Position numbers and translations under genes: made by a program
In this document: positions 1 to 6,265 of the stretch, one piece after another
Numbering within the stretch: the stretch's first letter is position 1
Layout of the letters: each line of letters starts with the position of its first letter
Assembly (NCBI GenBank): GCA_009705185.1
Contig: WLCS01000045.1
Location: 1-7,324, forward strand
DNA length: 7,324 nt
DNA from: Actinomycetota bacterium
Lineage (GTDB): Bacteria; Actinomycetota; Actinomycetes; Nanopelagicales; Nanopelagicaceae
Reading direction: 5' to 3'
Notes under the pieces: generated by a model
The model's database searches: none
Told to the model about the DNA's origin: nothing
What the model saw: only the letters and a program-made list of their open reading frames with translations

Positions 1-157
1 TGACGCTTGTGCCACCTCGTAGATCAAGACCAAGTCGGACAGAGGTCGCACCTTGAATAAGGGCGGTGGCCATAAGTCCCACAAGAAGTACTGCCAAGAT
101 TGCCAAGGCGCGAACTGGTCGGCTAGAGGTCTTCACTGGTTTAGTAGGTGTGGACAT
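1..157 (-). CDS. secD: Protein translocase subunit SecD, N-terminal part (gene runs off the left edge)
   Basis: SecD is an integral membrane partner of SecYEG. With SecF it uses the proton motive force to help pull exported proteins out on the far side of the membrane. Only 52 codons are visible. A short basic cytoplasmic tail (residues 1-16) is followed by a hydrophobic first membrane segment (about 17-36) and then LGLDLRGGTSV at 42-52. That last stretch is the signature that opens the first periplasmic domain of SecD (family pattern LGLDLRGG). The ATG at 157-155 lies 11 bases after the ruvB stop. No purine-rich Shine-Dalgarno sequence precedes it; the leader is pyrimidine-rich (CTCTCCTCTT), so translation may depend on coupling to ruvB. 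In many bacteria yajC sits just before secD, but there is no room for it here. The identity is secure despite the truncation because of the motif and the ruvB neighbour. Confidence 0.93.
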   Translation of the reverse strand, partial: MSTPTKPVKTSSRPVRALAILAVLLVGLMATALIQGATSVRLGLDLRGGTSV

Positions 158-168
158 AAGAGGAGAGT

Positions 169-1209
169 CTAGGCGTCAGGCGCTGGTGTGTCGAAAAGAG
201 AGGCTATTCCAGGGGGTGGTGTGCGTCCCACATGTTCAAAGCCCAAAGATGTAGCAACTCTGCCCCTCGGTGTTCTCGCCATAAATCCATTACGAACCAA
301 GAACGGTTCGGCAACAGATTCAACCGTTTCAGTCTCTTCTCCCACCGCAATAGCGAGTGTGGAAAGACCCACTGGTCCCCCATTAAATCTTTCGATGAGT
401 GCAATCAACACTGCGCGATCAAGTCGATCGAGACCCTTCTCATCTACTTCATACATTTCAAGTGCTTGGGTGGCATCTGCGTGAGAGAGAATGTTCGATC
501 CGCGTACTTGAGCAAAATCACGAACTCTTCGAAGTAAGCGATTGGCAATACGGGGCGTGCCGCGAGAACGCCCTGCGATTTCAGCGATTGCTTTCTTATC
601 AATTTCTAACGTCAAGAGCGCTGCACTACGCGAAATGACTTCTTCAAGTTCTGAAGAGTCATAGAAATCCAAATGCGCGGTGAATCCAAAACGATCTCGC
701 AGAGGTGAAGGCAGCAGCCCTGCTCTGGTAGTTGCACCAACAAGTGTGAAATGTGGAAGCTGTAGAGGAATCGCAGTTGCTCCAGGGCCTTTTCCAACAA
801 CGATATCAACTCTGAAATCTTCCATCGCTAAATAGAGGAGTTCTTCAGCTGGTCGGGGTAAACGATGAATTTCATCAAGAAATAAAATTTCTCCTTCAAC
901 TAACGAAGAGAGAATTGCCGCTAGATCCCCGGCATGTGTAATAGCCGGTCCGCTTGTAATACGAATCGGTGTATTCATCTCACTCGCCAAAATCATTGCA
1001 AGTGTGGTTTTACCTAAACCTGGTGGGCCTGAAAGCAGGATGTGATCCGCTGCAGATCCGCGTTTGCGTGCAGCGCTGAGTAAGACATCTATTTGCTCAC
1101 GCACGCGATGTTGGCCAATAAAATCTTTCAGAGTTTTGGGGCGAAGAGCATGCTCTACTGAACTCTCTTCAGTATGCGAATCAGCCCCTACTAAACGATC
1201 ATCGCTCAT
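169..1209 (-). CDS. ruvB: Holliday junction branch-migration ATPase RuvB
   Basis: RuvB is the hexameric AAA+ motor that, loaded by RuvA, drives branch migration of Holliday junctions in recombinational repair. The 346-residue length is normal for the family. Walker A is GPPGLGKT at 61-68 and Walker B is LFLDEIHRL at 109-117. Sensor 1 is in GATTRAGLL at 158-166, followed by SPLRDRFGF at 168-176 with the expected arginine finger at R171. The sensor 2 region [12 protein letters not shown] is at 218-229. The C-terminal winged-helix DNA-binding domain ends with the conserved TPRGRVAT at 313-320. All catalytic motifs are intact. The ATG at 1209-1207 directly abuts the ruvA stop (TAAATG), which suggests translational coupling. 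The last residues (FDTPAPDA) form an ordinary variable tail. Confidence 0.98.
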   Translation of the reverse strand: MSDDRLVGADSHTEESSVEHALRPKTLKDFIGQHRVREQIDVLLSAARKRGSAADHILLSGPPGLGKTTLAMILASEMNTPIRITSGPAITHAGDLAAILSSLVEGEILFLDEIHRLPRPAEELLYLAMEDFRVDIVVGKGPGATAIPLQLPHFTLVGATTRAGLLPSPLRDRFGFTAHLDFYDSSELEEVISRSAALLTLEIDKKAIAEIAGRSRGTPRIANRLLRRVRDFAQVRGSNILSHADATQALEMYEVDEKGLDRLDRAVLIALIERFNGGPVGLSTLAIAVGEETETVESVAEPFLVRNGFMARTPRGRVATSLGFEHVGRTPPPGIASLFDTPAPDA

Positions 1210-1818
1210 TTATGACCGCCGACCAGTTTGTAAAGTTCTCTTCAATAACTCTGACACTTCAAGTTCAGAAGCATCGACGCCGTCTTCAGAGAGAGTAGAC
1301 ATCATTGCTGAAATTGACGCGTCTGAATCCTTTGCAGTAAAGCCAAGAGAGACAAGTGCAGATGTTAATTGTTCACGCCACATTGGCTGGTGAGATTGAA
1401 TACGTTCGCCTCCCCCAAAATCAGAAATCTTTCCCTTGAGTTCTAGCACCAAACGTTGTGCGCCTTTTTTGCCTATACCTGGAACTTTCTCAATTGACTT
1501 AATATCCTCTTGAGCAATCGCGCGCGCTAAAGAATCTGGAGTATGTGCACCTAAAATAGCCAGTGCGACTTTCGGACCAATACCTGAAACTGTTTGCACC
1601 AGCTCGAAAGTTGAACGACTTTCTTCATCCAGAAAACCAAAGAGAGTTAAAGAATCTTCGCGAACTACCAGTGAAGTGAAAAGATGTGCTTGAACACCTA
1701 AATTGAGCGCCGAGCTCGTGGGTCCTGTGATTGAAACAGAGAGTCCTACACCACCCACGTCAATGACAGCTTTATCGAGACCAATAAAACGTACAACACC
1801 TGTGAGAGTAGAAATCAT
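1210..1818 (-). CDS. ruvA: Holliday junction DNA helicase subunit RuvA
   Basis: RuvA binds the four-way junction as a tetramer, holds it in a square-planar form and loads RuvB. The protein has 202 residues. The N-terminal OB-fold (about 1-62) carries [11 protein letters not shown] at 52-62; E54 and D55 match the acidic-pin residues of E. coli RuvA. Two helix-hairpin-helix motifs follow, GIGPK at 79-83 and GIGKK at 114-118, then a flexible linker (about 132-147). A C-terminal domain III (about 148-198) contacts RuvB. The reading frame is open for 29 codons further upstream, but the family's canonical start MISTLTG at 1818 is preferred because it has a GGTGA ribosome site and overlaps the ruvC stop as ATGA. 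The upstream extension lies inside ruvC coding sequence and has no family similarity. Confidence 0.97.
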   Translation of the reverse strand: MISTLTGVVRFIGLDKAVIDVGGVGLSVSITGPTSSALNLGVQAHLFTSLVVREDSLTLFGFLDEESRSTFELVQTVSGIGPKVALAILGAHTPDSLARAIAQEDIKSIEKVPGIGKKGAQRLVLELKGKISDFGGGERIQSHQPMWREQLTSALVSLGFTAKDSDASISAMMSTLSEDGVDASELEVSELLKRTLQTGRRS

Positions 1819-2369
1819 TTCTTCACCAACTTGGATAAGCGTGATTTCTCTTTCGCAAGAGCATCTTCGATCCGTAAATTTCCGCCTCCACGCCAAATGT
1901 GGCAAATAGCAAGTGCTAGAGCGTCGGTGCTATCAACAGGCTTTGGAATAACATCAAGTTTCAGTAAGCGCTTTACCATCTCTGCAACCTGTGCTTTATT
2001 TGCGCGACCTGATCCGGTAACAGCAGCTTTTACTTCAGATGGAGTGTGCATCATCACCGGGATATTTCGTCTTGCTGCAACTAAAAGCGCGACACCTGCT
2101 GCTTGCCCTGTGCCCATCACGGTTCGAACGTTGTGTTGAGAGAACACTCTTTCGACTGCGATGACATCTGGTTGATGAAGGTCAATCCACTCTTCAAGTT
2201 CTCTCTCTAATTGCAAGAGTCGTTTCTCTAAAGGTGCATCCGCCGGAGTGAGAATGACACCAACTCCAACGAGAGATAAGTCTTTTCCGATAGCACCTTG
2301 CACAACTCCGATTCCACATCGGGTAAGTCCAGGGTCCACCCCAAGAACGCGTCGGACAGAGTGGCTCAT
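1815..2369 (-). CDS. ruvC: Crossover junction endodeoxyribonuclease RuvC
   Basis: RuvC is the dimeric resolvase that cuts Holliday junctions held by RuvAB, giving paired nicks in opposite strands. Numbered from the ATG at 2369 it has 184 residues, close to the family's usual length. It shows the RNase H-like fold signature [14 protein letters not shown] at 8-21 (D12), [11 protein letters not shown] at 70-80 (E73), and [13 protein letters not shown] at 145-157 (D146, D149). These give the four metal-binding acids expected of an active enzyme. An in-frame TTG at 2393-2391 would add eight residues (MQGLGLEV), but these precede the conserved start and no good ribosome site favours it. The gene follows yebC after about 33 bases and overlaps ruvA by the ATGA tetranucleotide. 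Start choice is the only real uncertainty. Confidence 0.96.
   Translation of the reverse strand: MSHSVRRVLGVDPGLTRCGIGVVQGAIGKDLSLVGVGVILTPADAPLEKRLLQLERELEEWIDLHQPDVIAVERVFSQHNVRTVMGTGQAAGVALLVAARRNIPVMMHTPSEVKAAVTGSGRANKAQVAEMVKRLLKLDVIPKPVDSTDALALAICHIWRGGGNLRIEDALAKEKSRLSKLVKK
1823..1827 (-). promoter_or_regulatory. Ribosome binding site of ruvA
   Basis: GGTGA on the minus strand lies four bases before the ATG at 1818. It sits inside the last codons of ruvC. With the ATGA overlap it supports the internal start over the longer open frame beginning at 1905. Confidence 0.5.
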
Positions 2370-2402
2370 AACTTCTAAGCCTAGGCCTTGCAAGGGGCTG
2401 AG

Positions 2403-3155
2403 CTAAGAAAGGCTCGCCATGACCTCATCTGATACATCAAAATTTGAATACACATTCTGAACATCGTCAAGCTCTTCGATGGCGTCAATGAGTTCGAAAA
2501 CTTTTTGAGCCCCTTCAGCATCTAAAGGAATTTGCATAGATGGCAAGAAAGAAGAATCCGCGGATTCGTAATCGATACCAGCGGTTTGCAAGGCAGTTCT
2601 CGCGGCAACAAGATCACTTGCTTCGCAGACAACTTCGAAGGACTCTCCGAGATCATTAACTTCCTCTACACCTGCATCAAGTGCGGCTTCGAGGATTGAA
2701 TCTTCGGTTGTTCCGTTGGTTTTATTTACAATAATTACGCCTTTGCGGTTAAACAAATATGAAACCGAACCTGGATCAGCCATGGTGCCGCCATTGCGTG
2801 TGACAGCCACACGAACTTCAGAAGCAGCGCGATTTCGATTATCTGATAAACACTCAATCATTATCGCCACACCATTTGGACCGTAACCCTCGTACATAAT
2901 TGTCTGCCAATCAGAACCTCCAGACTCAAGACCGGCCCCGCGTTTAACTGCGCGCTCAATATTGTCTGCAGGCATTGAATTCTTCTTGGCTTTCGCAATC
3001 GCATCGAAAAGTGTTGGATTGCCATCTACTTCAGGGCCGCCGTTTCTTGCAGCTACTTCAATGGCCTTAATTAATTTGGCGAAATTCTTTGCGCGGCGAC
3101 TATCGATGACTGCCTTTTTGTGTTTCGTGGTTGCCCACTTGGAATGGCCTGACAT
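2403..3155 (-). CDS. yebC: YebC/TACO1 family protein
   Basis: This is a cytoplasmic YebC/TACO1 family protein. Many databases call the family a probable transcriptional regulator; more recent work links members to translation, particularly relief of ribosome stalling at proline-rich stretches. Which role applies here cannot be read from sequence. The 250-residue length is typical. The protein starts with the diagnostic [15 protein letters not shown] (1-15). It continues with [12 protein letters not shown] (29-40), [13 protein letters not shown] (61-73), [23 protein letters not shown] (87-109, the most conserved block of the family), [11 protein letters not shown] (129-139), and the C-terminal [13 protein letters not shown] (229-241). 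All three domains are complete. A strong ribosome site fixes the start. YebC next to ruvC is an old and widespread arrangement, also seen in E. coli. Confidence 0.96.
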   Translation of the reverse strand: MSGHSKWATTKHKKAVIDSRRAKNFAKLIKAIEVAARNGGPEVDGNPTLFDAIAKAKKNSMPADNIERAVKRGAGLESGGSDWQTIMYEGYGPNGVAIMIECLSDNRNRAASEVRVAVTRNGGTMADPGSVSYLFNRKGVIIVNKTNGTTEDSILEAALDAGVEEVNDLGESFEVVCEASDLVAARTALQTAGIDYESADSSFLPSMQIPLDAEGAQKVFELIDAIEELDDVQNVYSNFDVSDEVMASLS

Positions 3156-3160
3156 CAGAT

Positions 3161-3166
3161 CACCTC
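3161..3166 (-). promoter_or_regulatory. Ribosome binding site of yebC
   Basis: GAGGTG on the minus strand lies five bases before the yebC ATG at 3155. It is one of the clearer Shine-Dalgarno sequences in the window. This suggests yebC starts translation independently rather than by coupling to pdxT, whose stop is 54 bases upstream. Confidence 0.7.
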
Positions 3167-3209
3167 AATCGCTCTATGTTTAAATCTAGTCAATTCTAAC
3201 TCTCGAACT

Positions 3210-3782
3210 TTATCTGTTTTTACAAATCTCATCAAAAAAGTATCGATGTACCGCCAGGTCTGAGGTTAATTCGGGATGGAAACTCGTAGCCACAATGTTG
3301 CCTTGCTTGACTGCGACCGGATGATCTGATGCTGTAGCCAGCACTGTGACCTTCTCTGAATACTGTTCTACCCACGGCGCACGAATAAAAACCGCCTTCA
3401 TGGTCTTGCCGTTGAAATCTATATCTGACTCGAAAGATTCGACCTGCCTACCGAAAGCATTTCTTCGAACCGTAATATCAAGACCTCCGAAAGTTTTTTG
3501 GCCCGCCGCACCATCGATGATTCGATCAGCCAGCAAAATCATTCCAGCACATGAACCGTAAACCGGAAGGCCTTCATTTATTCGCGCACGAATTGGTTCG
3601 TATAGATTAAATGTTTGCGCAAGATGCACGATGGTTGTTGATTCTCCACCGGGAAGTATTAGTGCATCAACTGACTTCAGTTCAGCTTCTGTGCGAACTT
3701 CGATGCTGTCGTGGCCACATGCCTTCGATGCAGCAATGTGCTCCCTGAAATCACCTTGCAGAGCAAGGACACCAACGCGCAT
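3210..3782 (-). CDS. pdxT: Pyridoxal 5'-phosphate synthase glutaminase subunit PdxT
   Basis: PdxT hydrolyses glutamine and channels the ammonia to PdxS for de novo vitamin B6 (PLP) synthesis. It is a class I (triad) glutamine amidotransferase and, at 190 residues, has family-typical length. The N-terminus MRVGVLALQGDFREH (1-15) is diagnostic. The oxyanion strand contains LPGGEST (43-49). The nucleophile is C78 in GSCAGMI (76-82), and the triad is completed by H169 and E171 in SFHPELT (167-173). RNAFGRQVESFE (107-118) is the conserved segment near the PdxS interface. The ATG at 3782 lies 17 bases after the pdxS stop and has no evident Shine-Dalgarno sequence, so it is probably translated together with pdxS. 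The catalytic set is complete. Confidence 0.97.
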   Translation of the reverse strand: MRVGVLALQGDFREHIAASKACGHDSIEVRTEAELKSVDALILPGGESTTIVHLAQTFNLYEPIRARINEGLPVYGSCAGMILLADRIIDGAAGQKTFGGLDITVRRNAFGRQVESFESDIDFNGKTMKAVFIRAPWVEQYSEKVTVLATASDHPVAVKQGNIVATSFHPELTSDLAVHRYFFDEICKNR

Positions 3783-3799
3783 TGAGTTCGAGTGCTTAC

Positions 3800-4687
3800 T
3801 TACCAGCCGCGATCAGCGAGTCTGTGAGGAACCGGAATATCAGCGACATTGATTCCGACCATTGCTTCACCAAGACCGCGTGAAACTTCAGCCAAAACTT
3901 TTGCATCCTGATAAAACGTTGTTGCCTTCACGCACGCAGCTGCGCGATGAGCTGGGTTTCCAGACTTGAAAATTCCTGAACCGATGAAGACTCCATCGGC
4001 GCCCATCTGCATCATCAGAGCAGCATCCGCAGGTGTAGCGATACCACCGGCAGTGAAAAGAACCACGGGAAGTTTTCCTGTTTCAGCTACTTCTTTTACA
4101 AGTGCATATGGTGCCTGTAATTCCTTTGCTGCAACATAAAGTTCGTCTTCGCGCATAGAAGTAAGTCGTCGGATTTCTCCACCGATTGTGCGCATATGTG
4201 TCATGGCATTTGAGACGTCGCCAGTTCCCGCTTCGCCCTTAGATCGAATCATTGCAGCACCTTCATTGATGCGACGAAGTGCCTCTCCTAGATTTGTCGC
4301 TCCACACACGAATGGAACTTTGAAGTTCCACTTATCGATATGGTTTGTGTAATCCGCAGGTGTGAGTACCTCTGATTCGTCAATGTAATCAACTTCTAAA
4401 CTTTCAATAATTTGAGCTTCCACGAAATGACCAATACGAACTTTTGCCATAACGGGAATGGATACCGCTGCTTGAATTTTTTGAATCATGTCAGGATCTG
4501 ACATACGTGCCACGCCACCCTGCGCGCGAATATCTGCAGGAACACGTTCCAGCGCCATCACTGCGCAAGCGCCTGCTTCTTCAGCAATCTTTGCCTGCTC
4601 AACATTAACAACGTCCATAATGACGCCGCCCTTGAGCATTTCTGCCATTCCGCGCTTAACGCGTGCAGTGCCAGTTGCTTCAGACAT
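3800..4687 (-). CDS. pdxS: Pyridoxal 5'-phosphate synthase, lyase/synthase subunit PdxS
   Basis: PdxS is the (beta/alpha)8-barrel subunit, twelve copies per complex, that makes PLP from ribose 5-phosphate, glyceraldehyde 3-phosphate and ammonia supplied by PdxT. It has 295 residues, as usual. Expected active-site residues are present: D25 in GGVIMDVV (20-27), K82 in [14 protein letters not shown] (79-92), which forms the first substrate imine, and K150 in [11 protein letters not shown] (147-157), the second lysine. Phosphate-binding loops are GTGD (154-157), [20 protein letters not shown] (214-233) and GSGIFKS (236-242). The ATG at 4687 has a clear AGGAG ribosome site. A 50-base gap separates it from the DUF3048 gene, the second-widest gap in the window, so a promoter there is possible but not proved. 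Confidence 0.98.
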   Translation of the reverse strand: MSEATGTARVKRGMAEMLKGGVIMDVVNVEQAKIAEEAGACAVMALERVPADIRAQGGVARMSDPDMIQKIQAAVSIPVMAKVRIGHFVEAQIIESLEVDYIDESEVLTPADYTNHIDKWNFKVPFVCGATNLGEALRRINEGAAMIRSKGEAGTGDVSNAMTHMRTIGGEIRRLTSMREDELYVAAKELQAPYALVKEVAETGKLPVVLFTAGGIATPADAALMMQMGADGVFIGSGIFKSGNPAHRAAACVKATTFYQDAKVLAEVSRGLGEAMVGINVADIPVPHRLADRGW

Positions 4688-4695
4688 AATTCAAA

Positions 4696-4700
4696 CTCCT
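4696..4700 (-). promoter_or_regulatory. Ribosome binding site of pdxS
   Basis: AGGAG on the minus strand lies eight bases before the pdxS ATG at 4687. It confirms the start and indicates that pdxS is translated independently of the upstream DUF3048 gene. Confidence 0.75.
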
Positions 4701-4737
4701 ATATAGAGAAATAAACAGTGATGTTCGGGTGGCTAGT

Positions 4738-5772
4738 CTACTTTGGAATAGACGTTGTCGCATCCGCGATAGGTTCTGTGAAAACAGGCTCTTTATCAAC
4801 GAGAGCGACCCAAATTTGACCCTTTTCGAAGGTGATTTCTTCCCCATTTACCGCAGTCCACGAAGTACCAGCATCTTCTGAAGCGCGATTCCACTTGGCT
4901 GCGAAAACTTTTCCATTACGTGCGATGTAACCAGAACCGCTTCCAACAGTTGCGGAAAATGGAGTGACTCCACCAACTTTATCTTTATATATCGACGGGG
5001 TTATTGAAACTTTTTGAATGACAAGCGTTGATGCCCCAAGTTGAACACCAGATTCAGCAAGATTTTCTTGTCCAGCATGATCTAGTAACCAGCGCTTATC
5101 CTTTTCAGACCAATGAGCATCGTATGAACTTGCGGGCCATGAGAGATGGATATCAGAGACTGCTTTACCAATTTTGGGCGCTGCACCAAAACTCCAACCC
5201 ATAGATTTAGATTTTTCTAGCATGATGCCTTTATCTGAAATTGATTGCATTAATAAGTCTGCTCTGAGCACCATGGCATAGGGTGGAATTCGAGCCGGAT
5301 CGGTTGTATATATTTGAGAAGAATTTCTCTCTGCGCTTAAATTCTCAATATTTGCTTGAGCAAGAACTGGCCTGAATTTACTTTGCGCCCCGCTGTAAGC
5401 AAAACCAACTCGACCGTATTGGGCCAATAGTTCAATATCTGAAACTCTCGCAGAGCGAACCGGACCTATGCGATCTGGAATCTTGGATGAGAAAACTGCA
5501 GCGAGACGAGTGAGGCCTCCTTCAACTTGTTCGACATAGATAATGTCTGCATCTTCTAATCCAATTTGTGGATGAGATGCACGAGTGTCATCGATTTTGA
5601 CTACCAATACCGGACCATCTCCACCCGGGCGGCCACTAATTGAATTCAATGGTTCAGATTTAATAAAGGGAAGACGAACCGATGACATTGAGGTTGGATG
5701 TACTAAAGCTATGACGACAACAGCCAGAGATAAGCTCGCCATGAAAAGGGCGATTGGCTTCTTAGAAAACAT
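4738..5772 (-). CDS. DUF3048 (YerB-like) membrane-anchored or exported protein
   Basis: This protein resembles the DUF3048 family, to which Bacillus YerB belongs; its biochemical role is unknown. From the ATG at 5772 it has 344 residues. A basic N-terminus (SKK) leads into a hydrophobic segment at about 6-24, either a signal peptide or an uncleaved anchor, so the rest should lie outside the cytoplasmic membrane. The N-terminal DUF3048 domain covers about 50-190, with VVKIDDTRASHPQIGLEDAD (57-76), EQVEGGLTRL (81-90) and IGPVRSARVSDIE (102-114). The C-terminal domain (about 215-330) ends with NGKVFAAKWNRA (286-297) and GQIWVALVD (318-326). YerB-like proteins are often lipoproteins, but no lipobox cysteine is present here. 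In-frame ATGs at 5787 and 5808 are alternative starts, none with a strong ribosome site. The gene overlaps the upstream stop by 11 bases. Confidence 0.82.
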   Translation of the reverse strand: MFSKKPIALFMASLSLAVVVIALVHPTSMSSVRLPFIKSEPLNSISGRPGGDGPVLVVKIDDTRASHPQIGLEDADIIYVEQVEGGLTRLAAVFSSKIPDRIGPVRSARVSDIELLAQYGRVGFAYSGAQSKFRPVLAQANIENLSAERNSSQIYTTDPARIPPYAMVLRADLLMQSISDKGIMLEKSKSMGWSFGAAPKIGKAVSDIHLSWPASSYDAHWSEKDKRWLLDHAGQENLAESGVQLGASTLVIQKVSITPSIYKDKVGGVTPFSATVGSGSGYIARNGKVFAAKWNRASEDAGTSWTAVNGEEITFEKGQIWVALVDKEPVFTEPIADATTSIPK

Positions 5773-6265
5773 CGCCTTCGAATTCATACACAACCGGTTC
5801 TGGTGCATGACCAGCTAACCTGAAGAAACGAATAAGTATCTTTTTGCGGACCATATGAGTCCTATTGACCGCTTCAATATGCATAGCAATTGCTACTTTA
5901 ATTTTCGTTGTTAAGTCATCAAGTTCTCTTAATAGATCCAATTCAATGGGTGATGAAATGTTTTCAGCATTTTCGAGAAGGATTCCCAGCGCGCCAGTTA
6001 ACCCGGATTCTGCTTGGGACCGATCGCGCACACTTGCTTCACGTGCTTGATGCGCTGTGAATGTGAGAAGAAGAGCCGATGCTGGATCTGCAATATCTGA
6101 ACGAGCAATCTCAATTGCAATGGCTGCTCTTCGCTGGAGTAATCCGTCTAGATTCGCCCAACTGGTTTCAACGCGACCGTGTAATCGATCCAGGCGCGTA
6201 GCAAGGAAAGATAAATACCAGGCGAGAATTGAAATAACGAGAAATCCGAGAATGTACTTATTCAC
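5762..6265 (-). CDS. LemA-like single-pass membrane protein
   Basis: This 167-residue protein has one N-terminal membrane helix (about 4-22) followed by a mostly helical, charged domain. RLHGRVETSWANLDGLLQRR (27-46) resembles the start of LemA-family proteins, where a helix of the type RVEEAWSQIDVQLKRR follows the membrane anchor. The C-terminal motif LAGHAPEPVVYEFE (150-163) is of a kind I associate with actinobacterial proteins encoded next to pimA. The function is unknown. The start is GTG at 6265, which overlaps the pimA stop as GTGA and has a strong ribosome site, so it is almost certainly co-translated with pimA. In other Actinobacteria a membrane or Nudix-related gene often follows pimA, but no Nudix box (GX5EX7REUXEEXGU) is present here. 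The LemA relationship is by pattern only and needs a profile search. Confidence 0.7.
   Translation of the reverse strand: MNKYILGFLVISILAWYLSFLATRLDRLHGRVETSWANLDGLLQRRAAIAIEIARSDIADPASALLLTFTAHQAREASVRDRSQAESGLTGALGILLENAENISSPIELDLLRELDDLTTKIKVAIAMHIEAVNRTHMVRKKILIRFFRLAGHAPEPVVYEFEGDVF

Noticed and set aside
232..537. Open plus-strand frames of about 100 codons opposite ruvB
   Set aside because: They have no recognisable domains or ribosome sites and lie antisense to a fully conserved gene, so they are chance open frames. The same holds for other plus-strand frames in the window.
640..656. Inverted repeat TCTTCA-agttc-TGAAGA as a terminator or hairpin
   Set aside because: It is a six-base stem inside ruvB coding sequence without a following T-run, and it comes from codons for a Glu-Leu-Glu stretch. 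Similar CTTCAAGTTC strings in ruvA, ruvC and elsewhere have the same cause and are not a repeat family.
1819..1905. N-terminal extension of RuvA by 29 residues
   Set aside because: The extension lies wholly within ruvC coding sequence, has no RuvA similarity, and the MISTLTG start at 1818 has a ribosome site and the usual ATGA overlap.
2119..2140. Possible actinobacterial LexA/SOS box (TCGAAC half-site) near ruvC
   Set aside because: Only the left half matches; the right half does not complete TCGAAC-N4-GTTCGA, and the site is inside ruvC coding sequence. No better SOS box was found upstream of yebC or ruvC.
3188..3198. TAGAAT and TTGACT elements upstream of yebC
   Set aside because: TAGAAT is a fair -10 but has no -35 at proper spacing, and TTGACT has no -10 16-18 bases downstream. 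A promoter is possible but not supported.
4735..4761. Candidate promoter for pdxS (GCGACA ... TAGACT on the minus strand)
   Set aside because: The hexamers match the consensus at only four of six positions each and the spacing is 15 bases; this is too weak to list as a feature.
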